This document shows, in pieces, positions 23,301 to 34,732 of a stretch of 64,000 bases of DNA. The stretch lies in the NCBI RefSeq assembly GCF_003473485.1, contig NC_053045.1, forward strand, positions 35,438,494 through 35,502,493, written 5' to 3'. Made by a program: the position numbers and the translations under genes. The DNA comes from Medicago truncatula. Its lineage: Eukaryota; Streptophyta; Magnoliopsida; Fabales; Fabaceae. Numbering within the stretch: position 1 is the first letter of the stretch; the number at the start of each line of letters is the position of its first letter. The notes under the pieces were generated by a model. It did no database searches, was not told where the DNA came from, and saw only the letters and a list, made by a program, of their open reading frames with translations.

Positions 23301-24317
23301 GTTCAGTTACAGTATTAAAATAAGAGATTATCTTATTTTAACAGGCAGAAAGAAATAACTATAACTTGTTATTGATTTTTATTTTTTATTTTTAAGAAGC
23401 AGAAAATTAAGAGTGCGTTTGGAAATTGAGATTTCCACGGTGGAGTGGCTTGTTGATGCACAATGTAGGCCACTAGACATTAATGAACTAATTGAAGTTG
23501 ATCAATAATATATATAATCTGTCTCCTTAAGCTTTGTTTGGGAGTTTGGAACTGGAGGGGAAAATGGTAAAATCTTTCACATTTTTTTAAAGAGTAATTA
23601 TTTTAGAAAATGATAAATGAATGCTTATGATTAATATATTTTTAATTTTATGAATATTATAATTACATTGATTAAATTTGAAGAATACATGTAAACCCTC
23701 CTCAATACATTTTTCGAGTTCCCTCAAATGAGGAGGATTTTGTATTATGAAGAAAAATGAACCCCCAAAGTCTTTCCCTTTCAATATCATCCATTTCATC
23801 AACTTCCTCCTCCCTTTTTTTCCAAACCCCTCCCCTCCCTTCCACTCCAAACTCGCAAACAAAGCCTTAATCTCCATGAGATGGTTCTCTACAGTATACA
23901 AAGAAAGAATAAAAATTTGATTCTGTGGATAAAACTTAAAAATTATTTAAATTCTGTCCTTAATAAACTTATGTTTGGTACTTTTCTTTGGATCTGAAAA
24001 ATAACTTTAGCTCTGCACTGACTGTTCATATTATTTTTACTGTGAAATTTATGAAGATATACTTTTTTCCTTAGGCAAGCAGATGGCTTTTTTTACGTGA
24101 TGTTCAAATTGCGGATTGCTGAAATTGTAATTGATAAAGTAACTGATCTTACCGTCACTACACAAGAACGAAATATGAAAGTTGTTTTTCTTTTGATTCA
24201 GATAACTATTTTTCTCTGTTTCCAATGAGAAGGTATAATTTTTACAAGTTAAAAAATTCCTATGGTACAAAATTTCTCTACTAATCTGTCAGTATGCTAA
24301 AGTGTCAGATTCATGGC
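23300..24317. other. Intergenic, type B downstream flank
   Basis: No gene seen. 24,010-24,317 matches inverted 45,300-45,640 (flank of the SAUR at 45,022). The stretch 23,400-23,900 is AT-rich with a pyrimidine-rich block at 23,800-23,850 and is not assigned. Confidence 0.5.
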
Positions 24318-24590
24318 TCAATTTAAGCAAGAAGTTACGTGTTGAAAGACGCCTTCAGTGCAAGGAATGGTGAGGCCACCCATGGGATGATCATATCCAA
24401 ATTCTTCTTCCGCTTGATGTAGCAATTCTTGAAACAATGGTTGGTTCAAGTATGATATTGGGACAACAAACCGCTTCTGTTTCTCTCCAACATACACTGC
24501 AACATAGCCCTTTGGAACTTCTGCTGATTTTAGAGCTGCTTGGCTAGCTGTGAATGATGCCCGTCGAATAACATTTAAACGGAAACCCAT
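24318..24590 (-). CDS. SAUR-family protein, type B
   Basis: 90 residues; ends SCLN, two residues short of the common LNGL end because the stop comes earlier. N-terminus [19 protein letters not shown] as in 17,252. [11 protein letters not shown] has Gly where relatives have Asp. An in-frame upstream ATG at 24,627-24,629 is in the leader. Its 3' flank resembles that of 45,022, unlike its near twin at 17,252. TATA at 24,716-24,725. Confidence 0.95.
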   Translation of the reverse strand: MGFRLNVIRRASFTASQAALKSAEVPKGYVAVYVGEKQKRFVVPISYLNQPLFQELLHQAEEEFGYDHPMGGLTIPCTEGVFQHVTSCLN

Positions 24591-25319
24591 TTTTGGTGAT
24601 TGTTTGAGGGAGAAGAACAAACTCAACAAAGTAAATATCTCAAAAAATTTAGAAGAATGTAACTAATACTTGAGGATGTCAACGACTTGTGTTGTGTTTG
24701 AAGCCAATTTGTAAGTATATTTATAGTTACTGAGATTCTTTGCAAACCTAATTCCAAGCTAAATTATTTCTTGAAAGAGTTAAAGGATAAGATGATATAC
24801 CATGTGGTGTTGTCTAAACATTATACCACCACCCTTTCAAATTCAACCTCATATTTTTTCATCCATTAACTATCACTTCATAATTGTGTAAACATGTTTC
24901 AGACATGTTTTCTTCATTATTAAAGTGTTGATGTCCATCTTGTATCGACCTAACGAACGGATAGACTAATCTGAATTATTTCAAGTGGATTAACATGCTT
25001 TGTTCAAGGTGGTGCATTATCTACCATGAAATTAATTTGATTTTGACCCATGTGGAAGTCCTCCAAAACAATAACATGTGATCTTTCATATGGACTTGTC
25101 TCCCAAAGTTTTCATGCCTCATCCATCTCATGGCTCTCCTTCAAGTTGCCGACTGTTTGTTACATATCCTTTCATTTGTCTATATATACAAGCATTTAGG
25201 ACCAACACGAAATCACTCACAACCAAAAGCATTTGAAATTCAGAAAGTTGAGCCTTCTATTTACAAACAAGTCTTTCATTTTTAGATCAAGCTTCTCTTT
25301 TCAACACATACATACAACA
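24591..25319. promoter_or_regulatory. Divergent SAUR promoter region 6
   Basis: Leftward TATAAATATA at 24,716-24,725. Rightward CATATG at 25,087-25,092, TGTCTC at 25,097-25,102, TATATATA at 25,181-25,188. The half nearest 24,318 is almost identical to region 5. Confidence 0.72.
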
Positions 25320-25580
25320 ATGGGTTTCCGTTTACCAAGTATCATCAGATCAAGGGCATCATCTTCAAAAGCTGTGGACGTTCCAAAGGGATATCTAGCA
25401 GTGTACGTAGGAGAGAAAATGAAGCGGTTTGTGATCCCTTTATCATACTTAAACCAACCATCGTTTCAAGAATTGTTGAACCAAGCTGAAGAACAATTTG
25501 AATATGATCATCCAATGGGTGGTCTTACTATTCCTTGCAAAGAAGACATTTTCTTAGATATTACTTCTCACTTGAATTGA
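25320..25580 (+). CDS. SAUR-family protein, type A
   Basis: 86 residues, full domain: [27 protein letters not shown] (Leu and Pro at places usually Val/Ile and Thr), [15 protein letters not shown] longer in-frame reading from 25,233 covers the leader and TATA-proximal mRNA and is not conserved, so the MGFRLPS start is used. DST-like element at 25,607-25,639. Confidence 0.95.
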   Translation: MGFRLPSIIRSRASSSKAVDVPKGYLAVYVGEKMKRFVIPLSYLNQPSFQELLNQAEEQFEYDHPMGGLTIPCKEDIFLDITSHLN

Positions 25581-25923
25581 ATTATTAGTTCTTTGAAGAT
25601 ATCATAGGACTGACGTAGATATCTGACCCATTTTTTGTAGCAGTTTTATTCTCACCTTCAAAAGATTTAATCTTTTGTTGTTATCATACTTGGTTGTAAA
25701 AATGTTCATCTCAATGAGAAATTTATTAACATTATTTTCTCTATATTTCTCCATAAATATAAATCTGTAAATCAAAGCATCTATTGGCTAAATGTCAGTT
25801 TAGAATCTTTAAATATAATGGAAGATTCAGTTATTCAAATATAAAATCAATCCTGCCTTTTGCAAAAATAAAAATAAAAAATTGTTAAAAGTAACTATCA
25901 TGATTTAAAGATCATAGATTGTA

Positions 25924-26210
25924 GGGTTAATAGTATTTTTCACCCTTGTAATATATGTCATATTCGGTTTTCGCCCCTATAAAATTTTCGGTTTGATTTT
26001 CACCCTCATAAAATTTTTATTTTCCGGAAAACACCCTTAATAGGCCATCCAAAAACCAAAATTTCTTGAAAAATTTTTCTGAAAATGGCCTATTAGGGGT
26101 GTTTTTCGGAAAATAAAAATTTTACGATGGTGCAAATCAAACCGAAAAATTTTATAGGGGCGAAAACTGGAAATAACATGTATTACAGGGGTGAAAAACA
26201 CCATTAACCC
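25924..26210. mobile_element. Mutator-like MITE (287 bp) with 9-bp target duplication
   Basis: Ends GGGTTAATAG and ACCATTAACCC, and the two halves are long imperfect inverse complements (foldback). Flanked by TAGATTGTA at 25,915-25,923 and 26,211-26,219. The paralogous flank at 18,767-18,775 has a single TAGATTGTA with no insert, an empty-site match. A 9-bp duplication fits Mutator-like elements. No transposase, so non-autonomous. It inserted after the SAUR-tRNA unit duplicated. Confidence 0.85.
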
Positions 26211-26284
26211 TAGATTGTATATATTGCAAAAAATAACCAGCAAAAAAGCAGATAATTATTGGATAAGAACTGGTTTAGCAACAA

Positions 26285-26366
26285 GTCGCTTTGGCCGAGT
26301 GGTTAAGGCGTGTGCCTGCTAAGTACATGGGGTTTCCCCGCGAGAGTTCGAATCTCTCAGGCGACG
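26285..26366 (+). tRNA. tRNA-Ser(GCU)
   Basis: 82 nt, all stems pair: acceptor GTCGCTT with AGGCGAC, anticodon loop CTGCTAA, T arm GAGAGTTCGAATCTCTC, long variable arm typical of serine tRNA. T-rich tract downstream. Likely functional and the form nearest to the ancestral one here. Confidence 0.9.
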
Positions 26367-26562
26367 AATTGAATTTTTTGTTTTTTAATAACAAAGTTGG
26401 TTAAAAATAGTTAACTCTACATTTTAAATCAAATTCTTTAATGACAAAACTCAAAATAGAAAGACTAATTTCAATTTATGAACATGGGACTAGCTACATA
26501 TTTTACCATATCCTAATTTTTTTTCTGTATAAATCAAGCATCTCACTTGTCGAGTATAATAA

Positions 26563-27260
26563 GGCCCCGTTTGGATAAACAGCTTATATAGATGTTTATG
26601 GCATTAGAGCTTACATCATAAGCTCTTATATTTGATAAGCTATTTATGTTTGGATATGTACACTAAAGTACTTAAATAAATTGAAGTGTTTGGATCTGAC
26701 ATTACATAAGCAATTATCGAAATTTTAAATATTTTTAATTTAACAAAAAAATCAAAGAATCGAACCACAAAAATGAAAGATAATAGTGTATAGTTTGTTA
26801 CCAAAAAAAGACAAGTTAAGTTTGTTTTATTTATTCAGTTTCTTTTTGTTACGTAACAAAAAAATAATAAAAATTTTCCTTCAAAAAAAAAATAATCTTA
26901 GTTATGTGTGTTACTTTGGTAAGATAAGTATATAACAATTTTGTTACTCATGCACCGTCAAAGATAACTAACATTATAATTAAAATATATGTTTGTTTCT
27001 AAAAACAAAAACAAAAAAAAAATTAAAATATATGTTTTGAAAAAGTGGATCCAGAGAGAATCGAAGGAGGTTACATAAATTCATAAGCTCTTTGTTAAGC
27101 CGGAGGGTAAGCTGAAAATTTAAGCTTATTAAAATATGGCATAAGCAGCTTATGAAACTATGATAAGCTATTTTTATTTATTTACCCAAACACCTTTAAA
27201 AAGGCTTATGGGAGTAGATAAGCCCAGATAAGCTCAACTTAAGCCAATCCAAACGGGGCC
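26563..27260. mobile_element. PIF/Harbinger-like MITE (698 bp)
   Basis: Terminal inverted repeats GGCCCCGTTTGGAT at 26,563 and ATCCAAACGGGGCC (with an extra base nearby) ending at 27,260, flanked by TAA on both sides (26,560-26,562 and 27,261-27,263). Internal AAGCTTATnn phrases are repeated in both directions near the ends. TAA duplication and the GGCCCCGTTTGG end fit the Tourist/Harbinger group. No transposase, so non-autonomous. Confidence 0.75.
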
Positions 27261-27263
27261 TAA

Positions 27264-27675
27264 ATCCACATAGACGAGGAAACTCTTCCCAAAATTTTAA
27301 AGTTGTTGCGTTCACATAGTTTGAAGTCAAAACCTCTAAATAGAAAAGAAGAAACTTTTGCCTTCTTATCTACGTACTCATGGTATGTCATCCAATCACT
27401 CTTGAATTACAGTCTCACACTTTACTTTTTCCCAACTCTAAAAGCTGTGGAACATATCCCTATTTAACTCTTGAATTACAGTCAAAACCGTCAAGGCATC
27501 AACAAGCCCTATTTAAGGCCACCACTGAAACAAGACTCGTGCAACCAGAGAATGAATATTTTCTATCTATGATTCATCCTTGGATGATTTACTCAATTAT
27601 ATATATATCAATATCAAGATATAAACATTGCTGTTCAATATCCTAGTATGATTTTATCAAGATATAAACATTGCT
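27264..27675. other. Duplicated intergenic flank
   Basis: No gene seen. Continues the flank interrupted by the Harbinger-like element; the same text occurs near 19,190-19,500. The ATATAAACATTGCT phrase occurs twice (near 27,620 and 27,660). Confidence 0.5.
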
Positions 27676-27990
27676 AAACAAAGAAAGATTCGAGTTTCTG
27701 GATTTCAAATGCTTTGGGATGTAGATGATTTTGTCTTGGTCCTAAATGCTTTCAGCAATGAATATATATACATGAAAGGATAAGTAACAAACCATCGGCA
27801 AATGAAATTATCAGTGAAGGAGGGCCATAAGATTTGAGTCATGTTCAGACAAGAGCATATGAAAGATCACATGGTGTTGTCTCGAAATGAATGGATATAC
27901 TTCAAATGGTGTAGTAGATAGATAATGCATAATTCTTGTGCAGAAGCATCATATAATTGATAGACTTGAAAGTACAACCACAGACATGTA
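27676..27990 (-). promoter_or_regulatory. Type A SAUR promoter without its gene
   Basis: Minus-strand copy of the standard type A upstream region: CATATG at 27,856-27,861 with ACCATGTGAT beside it, TATATATA at 27,763-27,770, and leader sequence to about 27,680. Instead of a MGFRLPS start the next sequence is unrelated. The coding part was lost by deletion or rearrangement, leaving an orphan promoter next to a damaged type B partner. Confidence 0.7.
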
Positions 27991-28341
27991 GAATGGCCTA
28001 TGATGATCCATAATTATACATTGCCTTATAATCACTAACCAGCTGGACATCGACATTTTCATAATGAAGAAAACATGTCTAAAGCATGTTTACAAAATTA
28101 CAAAGTACCAATTAATGCATGAATAAATATGAGGTTGCAATGTTAAGACAACATCACATGATATCTTATCCTATGTTCTCTAATATTTTACCCTTTCAAA
28201 CAATAACTTTTGCTTGGAATTGGGTTTCAATTTCAAGATAATCTCAATAACTATAAATATACTTCCTCATGTCTTCACAAACAACACAAGTCCTACGCTT
28301 TCTCAAGTATTTAGTTACGGTCTTAATTAATTTGAGTCCTT

Positions 28342-28563
28342 GCAAAATCAGCAGAAGTAAGAAAGGGCTATGTTGTAGTGTATGTTGGAGAGAAACAAAA
28401 ACGGTTTGTAGTCCCTGTGTCATACTTAAACAAACCATCATTTCAAGATTTGTTGAATCAAGCCGAGGAAGAGTTTGGATATGATCATCCAATGGGTGGC
28501 CTCACCATTCCTGTCAACGAAGATGACTTCCAATACATAATTTCTCGCTTTAATGGGCTGTAA
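28342..28563 (+). pseudogene. SAUR type B pseudogene lacking its start
   Basis: Reads [18 protein letters not shown] through to RFNGL and TAA, the domain from about residue 21 onward. The leader sequence runs directly into codon ~20, with the ATG and N-terminal codons deleted; the frame upstream meets TGA at 28,333. The normally invariant TIPC motif reads TIPV. TATA box at 28,252-28,261 persists. If translated from the first later ATG most of the domain would be missing. A shortened protein by non-ATG start is possible but unlikely. Confidence 0.85.
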
Positions 28564-30750
28564 ACTTCATACTGCAAGAGACTGACATAGTTTAGTAGAC
28601 TAGAGACATTTTTGTAAAGTACGTAGGAATGTTATCAAATTGTAAAGACTAGAAAAGAAATGAACATTAGATTCAAAAATTTGTAGAGTATATACTTATT
28701 GTTTAATGACAATGAATTCAACTACTAAAACATCTGTATTTTTGGTTTATTAGTTAAAATATTCACTCCTGCCTACACTTAAGGACCTGCGAAATATGAG
28801 AAATGTTGCTTGCGATATGAAAACACAGAGTTGTATTCTGAGAAAACTTAAAGCCGGTAAAAACACATGGCTCCTAGCAACTTGGCAAGGGCAGAGAAAA
28901 AGATAATTTTCGATCAAAAGTGATTAATATTTTTTGTTTTGGATTTGAAGGCTTGATCACATGATGCACCTTCCTTTCCTAGGCATATTTACAAATCAGT
29001 GATTTAAGATGAATCAGTAGAACGAGCAAAATCCTAATTATAATAGAAATTAAAGGCATTCTTTCCTACCGTTGAAGTGTGGTTTGTCTATATTTCCATA
29101 TTCTTAGATTTTTTAATATACTTACCAAGATGACAAATTTTTACAAATGGTAACTAGCTAGAAGAAAGGAATGCAAAATACACAGGGATAATAACATCAT
29201 GTTCTACATCTTTTAATCAACTTAGCAAGATGAAAGGAGCTTAAATTGTGCACACATGGTCATGACTAAATATCTCATCATATCTTAAACAAAGTCCCTT
29301 TCTTGCAATTATGCATAGGTCAGTCTTCTAAACCTCCCTCGTGTTACTTTCTTTCCCCACTTAACTTCCATCCGCGCGTAAACATAGACTGTGATTGTGT
29401 TGAATATGGCTCATAGTCACCAATTGAATATATGTGTAAAATAATTGTATTACTAAATAAATACAATTCAAATTTACTTCAGTATCCTTAAACTTTTGAA
29501 TGATTTTGTTTTCAGACATGTCAAGAAAATTATAAAATTCCTTTGTAAAATATGTGCTCAAAATTTAATTTTTTGGTTGGATTTTCTTTACTTTTATCTT
29601 GAACTATTTGTGCTTTAAGAAAAATAATTTTTTTAATGGCTATAAAAATCATAATTAATTCATTCCATGTTAGAAAACTCTAACGTTTTGTAAAAGAAAT
29701 CTCTATAATGTATACAAAAATTCATTAAAAATTTAAGGATAATTTTGAACTTAACAAAGATTAAAATTGCATATTGGAAATTTGTATAGGAGCACATAAA
29801 CATGTCACTAATTTTTACGAAGATGAAAAACAAAATTTGTTATATTTATTGAAATCAAAAACTTATTTTACCGTTTTCTTTTTTGTTGATAGAAGCTCTT
29901 TTTTTGTTGATAGAAAGCTCAGTAGTTCATTTTTTAAATTTAAGTGTTAATATTATATTTACCCCTATAATATTAGTGGTTTCTAATTTAATCAATGTAA
30001 AATAAAATTGTTTAAATTTCAACCCTATAATTTGAAGATTCTTGAAAATGAATCCAAACCCATCTAACTCATAAAATGTTGATGTGATCATATGACATTG
30101 TGACTGTGTATATAATTATAGTTTTATTTTTTTCCTTCAACCTGTATATTCACGTGGACATGCCATTATTTAATTAAAAAAAGGAAAAAAAAAATATAAT
30201 TAAAAATTAAAAATGTTAACGAGTGTCTCGAGACATGTTTTAAGGCTCTTAAACAGTAACTTTTTATAAAAAAAATTATGCATTCAATGCTTTGGAAAAA
30301 AACATAAAAAACCCAAAGAAAACATAAAAACAGAGGTGGAAAAACTAGACCCCTTCTTCTCTACCGTGTTCCCAGGAAGATTCTTTCTCCCGGTCCTTCA
30401 TCTTTTGCTTCACATTCTTAACTTAATCTTCAAATTTATCCAACCCAAAAAAATAAAAATCCATAAAATTACAACAAATCAGAAGTTAGCAAACAACATC
30501 AAAATAGATCCAACATTAATTGAAAAGAGAACCACAACAAAACCCAAACTCAAATTGAGTTGCTGCAATCACTAATCTAACACTAATCATGAATCAATTG
30601 AAACCTAATCAACCTCTTGATCAAAAAATTCAAAACTCTGATCTGAGTTTTCTTTTAATGATTTACAATGTTTTGATGCTTCCACTGAATTCGTCACTTG
30701 GTTTTTTTGTTAAGATGAGCTCTGATTTGTTCCAATTTTATCCATAAGAA
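28564..30750. other. Gene-poor AT-rich region
   Basis: No gene seen. 28,570-28,760 is type B downstream flank (compare inverted 35,480-35,690). Around 29,940-30,200 the text about 'ACCCCTATAATATTAG' and 'CAACCCTATAATTTGAAG' looks like an arm of a Mutator-like element, without a matching second arm. Remaining sequence unassigned. Confidence 0.45.
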
Positions 30751-30756
30751 ATTGGA

Positions 30757-30965
30757 TGTCTCCCTCCGTTTCTTTTTAAGTGTCACTTTTGGAGAAAATT
30801 TTTGTTCCTATTTAACTGTCACTTTCAAAGTTCAATGCAACATTAAATGTTGTTTTACCAATATTATGCTTAGTCAATTTATTGCGGAGAGAGAAATATA
30901 TGAAATGAAATATTAAATGAATAAGGTCCGTAGAGAAAATTAATAGTGTTTTTAAGGAAAAAATA
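30757..30965. mobile_element. Partial Stowaway-like (Tc1/mariner) MITE
   Basis: Begins CTCCCTCCGTTTCTTTTTAA, the terminal sequence typical of Stowaway-type elements, and continues with TGTCACTTT phrases repeated twice. The matching right end is not seen, so it is truncated. Confidence 0.5.
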
Positions 30966-30993
30966 ATAGTTATATATACAGTTTTTGAAAATT

Positions 30994-31076
30994 CAAGGGA
31001 TCACCAGCAACAAATATGTTTTTTAAATCTTTTCAAGGGATCACCATGACCAAATATGTTTTTTTAAATCTTATAC
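30994..31076. repeat. Two-unit tandem repeat
   Basis: CAAGGGATCACC...CAAATATGTTTTTT followed by AAATCTT, present twice in tandem with small differences. Confidence 0.7.
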
Positions 31077-31084
31077 ACACATGT

Positions 31085-32677
31085 TAAATTAAATAGGCTT
31101 TGTTTTCATACCTGTATCTTTTTTTTTTTCTTTCTTTTCAAAACCGATCCAGTAAGTTGTAAACGTTTTGTTTTTCATCCCTTCTATTAGCTTCTGTTAC
31201 AAAAAATGTACACATGGCTAAAGGAGGTTGATGTGGCAGTGGCTGATGTGAAAGACAACGCTGACGTGGCAAACTATATAATGAGTCACACAAGGAGAGG
31301 GATCAAAACCAAAAAACGAGAAGTCGAAAATTCAAATTTAAAAATAACAATTCTACAATCTTCTTCTTCCCTCCTCATCTTCTCCATCTTCATCCTCATT
31401 TTCATAATCTTGGTCAGAAAAATTAAAACCCAAACTTCAAAATCAAATTACAAAATAAAAAAAAAATCTAAAACAATTTTTATATGAACTTTATACCACT
31501 TCCATTTCTTCTTCTTCTTTATCTTCTTATGAACTTCATACCATAGTCATGAACATCAAGAAACAAATTCAGAAAAATAAAATAACATAACCCAAAAAAA
31601 ATTCAACACATCACCACCATACCCAACAAAAAAAATGCCACAACCAACACCACCACAAATTAGGGAAAAAAAATTGCATTATCATCACCACAATCATCAT
31701 CAACATTATCACTCGCCATAGCATCGTCAACACACACCATTTCATTTTATAAAATATCGAAATTGTATCAATGACAAGCTTAGAGAATTTTATCCATAAG
31801 CCAAAGAATGATGGTGAATTAAAAGGGTGAGGGGGCGGAAATAAGCACCTGAAAAAATGTAGTGAATCGTATCAAAAAGATCCATCAACAACAAACCATA
31901 ATTAACCAAAGACTAGAAATTAGTTACTCCTCGATAACCCAAAAACTCCAGCAATTACAGAAAAAACAAATTAATTAACCCACAAACACAAGAAACTAAT
32001 TAATTAACCTAGAAACCATAACGATAAACCCCACAAAAGATTCAATTCGCGTCGGTGGTGTAATGATGTTTTGGTGTTACTTGTCTTAGAAAACAAGATT
32101 TCGAATGAGAATGATGAAGGATGAATTAGATGTTAGTTCTTTCTAAAATTTTGGAAAGCTTCTTTCCAAAATTTAGGGAAATCTTCTAAGCGAGATGAAT
32201 CAAATTAGTGAAATTTAATTTTATTAATTTATTTTTACTTTTAGAATTTTTTTTGTTTTGTAATTTGATTTTTAATTTTTTTTTTAATGATTTTGAGTTT
32301 AATTTTTTTTGGGCAAGACTATGAAAATGAGGATGAAGATGGTGAAGATGAGGAGGGAAGAAGAAGATGGAGAATTGTTATTTTTAAATTTGAATTTTTC
32401 GACTTCTTGTTTTTTGGTTTTGATCACAATACGAATTTCGTTTTTTTGGTTTTGGTCCATCTTCTTGTTGTGTGACTCATCATTCAATTTGTCACGTCAG
32501 CGTTGTCTGCAACTGCCACATCATCCTCCGTTAGCCATGTGTACGTTTTGTAACAAAAGCTAACGGGAAAGACAAAATGCAAAACATTTACAACTTATAG
32601 AGTCATTCTAAAAAAAGATACACGGACAAAAATAAAAAATACACAAAATTACAAAGACGATTTATATATTTAAGCCA
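31085..32677. mobile_element. Long-inverted-repeat element, Mutator-like MITE (tentative)
   Basis: The left arm (about 31,085-31,440) and right arm (about 32,320-32,677) are inverse complements over several hundred bases, including TGTACACATGGCTAA / TTAGCCATGTGTAC and the AAGATGAGGAGGGAAGAAGAAG tract and its complement. Open frames in the arms (around 31,206 and 32,287) mirror each other and are not genes. No transposase is visible. Family is inferred from the long arms and AT-rich ends; no target duplication was identified. Confidence 0.65.
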
Positions 32678-33836
32678 ACTAAATGAAAGGCCCCAATCAT
32701 TGATTAGATATAGCCCTCCTACCTGGCAATATACAAGGAAAATGCCAAACACTCACTCAGGAGGGACAAATGTCATGTTTTTATAAGTTTGACTTTAAAT
32801 CCACCAAACCAATATGCTGAAGAAATATATCTCATTAATTTGACATATCACTTTTAAAAAAAAGTTGAATCCTGAAAAAAGCATCTGTCTGATTAATATG
32901 TAAGTGAGGTTTAATCTTAATATTTTAATCAAATCAAACTTTTTTTTTTTTTTTGAAAAATATTGATAGGTCCGACTTTTTCCACCTCTTATGTAGAAAT
33001 GGATTATCTTAAATAGAGATTTTCACAAGAGGGTCAATAGTAAAAATACTCGACATTAAACCTTTTCTCCTCATTTTATTCATATTTTTCAGCTTTTATC
33101 AATCTCACCTTTTAAATATATCTAATATGACTGACTTTGACTTTTTTGGCTCCACTACGAGATTAATTTTTAAATTAATAATGAACATATTTGTTTTTGG
33201 AAACGACTTCATAAATCTAACTCATATTCTTTTTGTGGAGAAGAGTCTTCGAACACCATGTTGGTATATGGGATTCCATGATCTTAAATTAACTATAACA
33301 TTCAAGTCACATTAGAGATGTATAAATTAAGGACCTACCACCGATCTCATCAAGTCATGGTATCGTTAGGAAATATTCCAAAAATTCCACCATATCTAGC
33401 TACTTTTATTTTTATTTTTTATATATTAATAATATCTAGCTACTTTTGTACTTAAAAAAAAATAAAAAATTCTAGCTACCTTCGTAAACAAGTAATTTGC
33501 TATTATCTAATAAGAAGGCAATATCTATCCAGCAATTAAATCTTAACATGTTTCCCTTCTCTAGAGGAAAGTTCCTGCATCTACAACCAAATTGTTAGGC
33601 ACATGTTTTACTATTTATATGTCTAGTTTCTAAATCACAGCGAACTTCTTAAAAATATATTGAATTTGAACCACAGAAACATGATGTTATATGTCTTGTC
33701 GTCTTTAACTAATTTGATTCTTTTGGTTCCAAAATTTATCTCTATATAACATCCCACAATTCTTCATAATGTTTTCACACTTCCCACGAACTAGTCATTT
33801 TCTTCAAAGCTTGTTATCAACTTCTCTTGAAGGATA
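32678..33836. other. Intergenic upstream of the lone SAUR
   Basis: No gene seen. AT-rich, with a duplicated ATATCTAGCTACTTTT phrase near 33,390-33,450. TATATAA at 33,743-33,749 is the likely TATA box of the following gene. The CATATG/TGTCTC block of the other SAURs is not found here. Confidence 0.5.
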
Positions 33837-34136
33837 ATGGCTATTCGTTTGCCTTTAATAATGCAAGCTAAGAAGCATATCCTCTCCCGCACGCTTACAA
33901 TCCGAAAAAAAGTGTTATCAGTTAATAATATACCAAAAGGGTATCTGGCGGTATATGTTGGAGAAGAGAAAAAGAAGAAATATGTTGTTCCAATATCATA
34001 CTTGCATCAACCTGCTTTTCAACAATTGCTAGGTAAAGCTGAAGAAGAGTTTGGATTTAATCATCCAATGGGTGGTCTCACCATTCCTTGCAGAGAAGAT
34101 ATTTTTGTTACAGTCACTTCTCAATTGGAAGTTTAA
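33837..34136 (+). CDS. SAUR-family protein, divergent singleton
   Basis: 99 residues, one exon. Starts [18 protein letters not shown], an N-terminus nearer to the Arabidopsis SAUR19-24 style than to the MGFRL genes here. Domain about residues 32-96: [20 protein letters not shown] (with extra Lys and Tyr for Phe), [14 protein letters not shown] (Asn for Asp). Unlike the rest it has no head-to-head partner and a different promoter. It may represent an older cluster founder or a separate lineage at the centre of the inverted array. Confidence 0.95.
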   Translation: MAIRLPLIMQAKKHILSRTLTIRKKVLSVNNIPKGYLAVYVGEEKKKKYVVPISYLHQPAFQQLLGKAEEEFGFNHPMGGLTIPCREDIFVTVTSQLEV

Positions 34137-34405
34137 TCTCAACAACAAATAAGTAATATCAAATGCAAATGGACTACACAATTTTCTATCAAGATGTGAT
34201 CTTTGCTGCCATTTCAACAAATGGACTATGCAGGGTTAAAGATGACTAGAACTTTAGTAGCCATTCTGCTTTGAAGCATGTAGAATAACATAGGGTATGC
34301 ATTACATGAAAATAATTATATAACATAACATAAGGCATGTAGAATAACATAGAATATTGTCTTGGAGATGGAGTCTTACTAGGTTGAAGTTGTGTCCATG
34401 TTTAT
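34137..34405. other. 3' flank of the lone SAUR
   Basis: No gene seen. A short duplicated phrase, AGAATAACATAG, occurs near 34,281 and 34,340. Confidence 0.45.
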
Positions 34406-34732
34406 ATTTTGAATGGCGTTGGAATCCCATTGGCGTCGTTAGGGGCTTTGGGCTGCTGTTTGTTATCGATATTAGGGCTCCCATTGTTGCTGCTCTTTTG
34501 TTTAATTTTGTTCAGGGTGCTCTCTGAATTTTTAGCAGCCGTGGGGGTCCGTCCCCAGCTCTTTTTCCAGCAGTAGCTGCTGTTTTTGTGTTCATGTGTG
34601 TTGTGATCAGTTGTAGCCGACTTGGCGTTTGTACCCGAGTTATAGTGTTTTGGTGCTCTACAGTACGTCTTGTGCGTGTAGTTGCAAGTTTTAATAAAAT
34701 TTAACCATTTAAATAAATAAATAAATAATTTC
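34406..34732 (+). mobile_element. Probable LINE 3' end with (AAAT)n tail
   Basis: A markedly more GC-rich stretch than its neighbours, ending TTTTAATAAAATTT and then ATTTAAATAAATAAATAAAT. Such a tail-bearing GC-richer block fits a 5'-truncated LINE. No reverse transcriptase frame is present, so the call rests on composition and tail. Confidence 0.4.

Noticed and set aside
25233-25319. N-terminal extensions of SAURs (also at 5114, 41,436-41,606, 42,168, 44,971 and 47,149)
   Set aside because: The extensions lie in leader or TATA-proximal sequence, differ between paralogues, and some start at GTG; the MGF start is shared.
31206-31487. Possible small membrane protein
   Set aside because: It lies in one arm of a long inverted repeat and the mirror frame occurs in the other arm; pyrimidine-rich DNA explains the hydrophobic run.
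34406-34732. Protein gene in a GC-richer stretch (minus-strand frame of 120 codons)
   Set aside because: No motif, and the adjacent (AAAT)n tail points to a retroposed 3' end.
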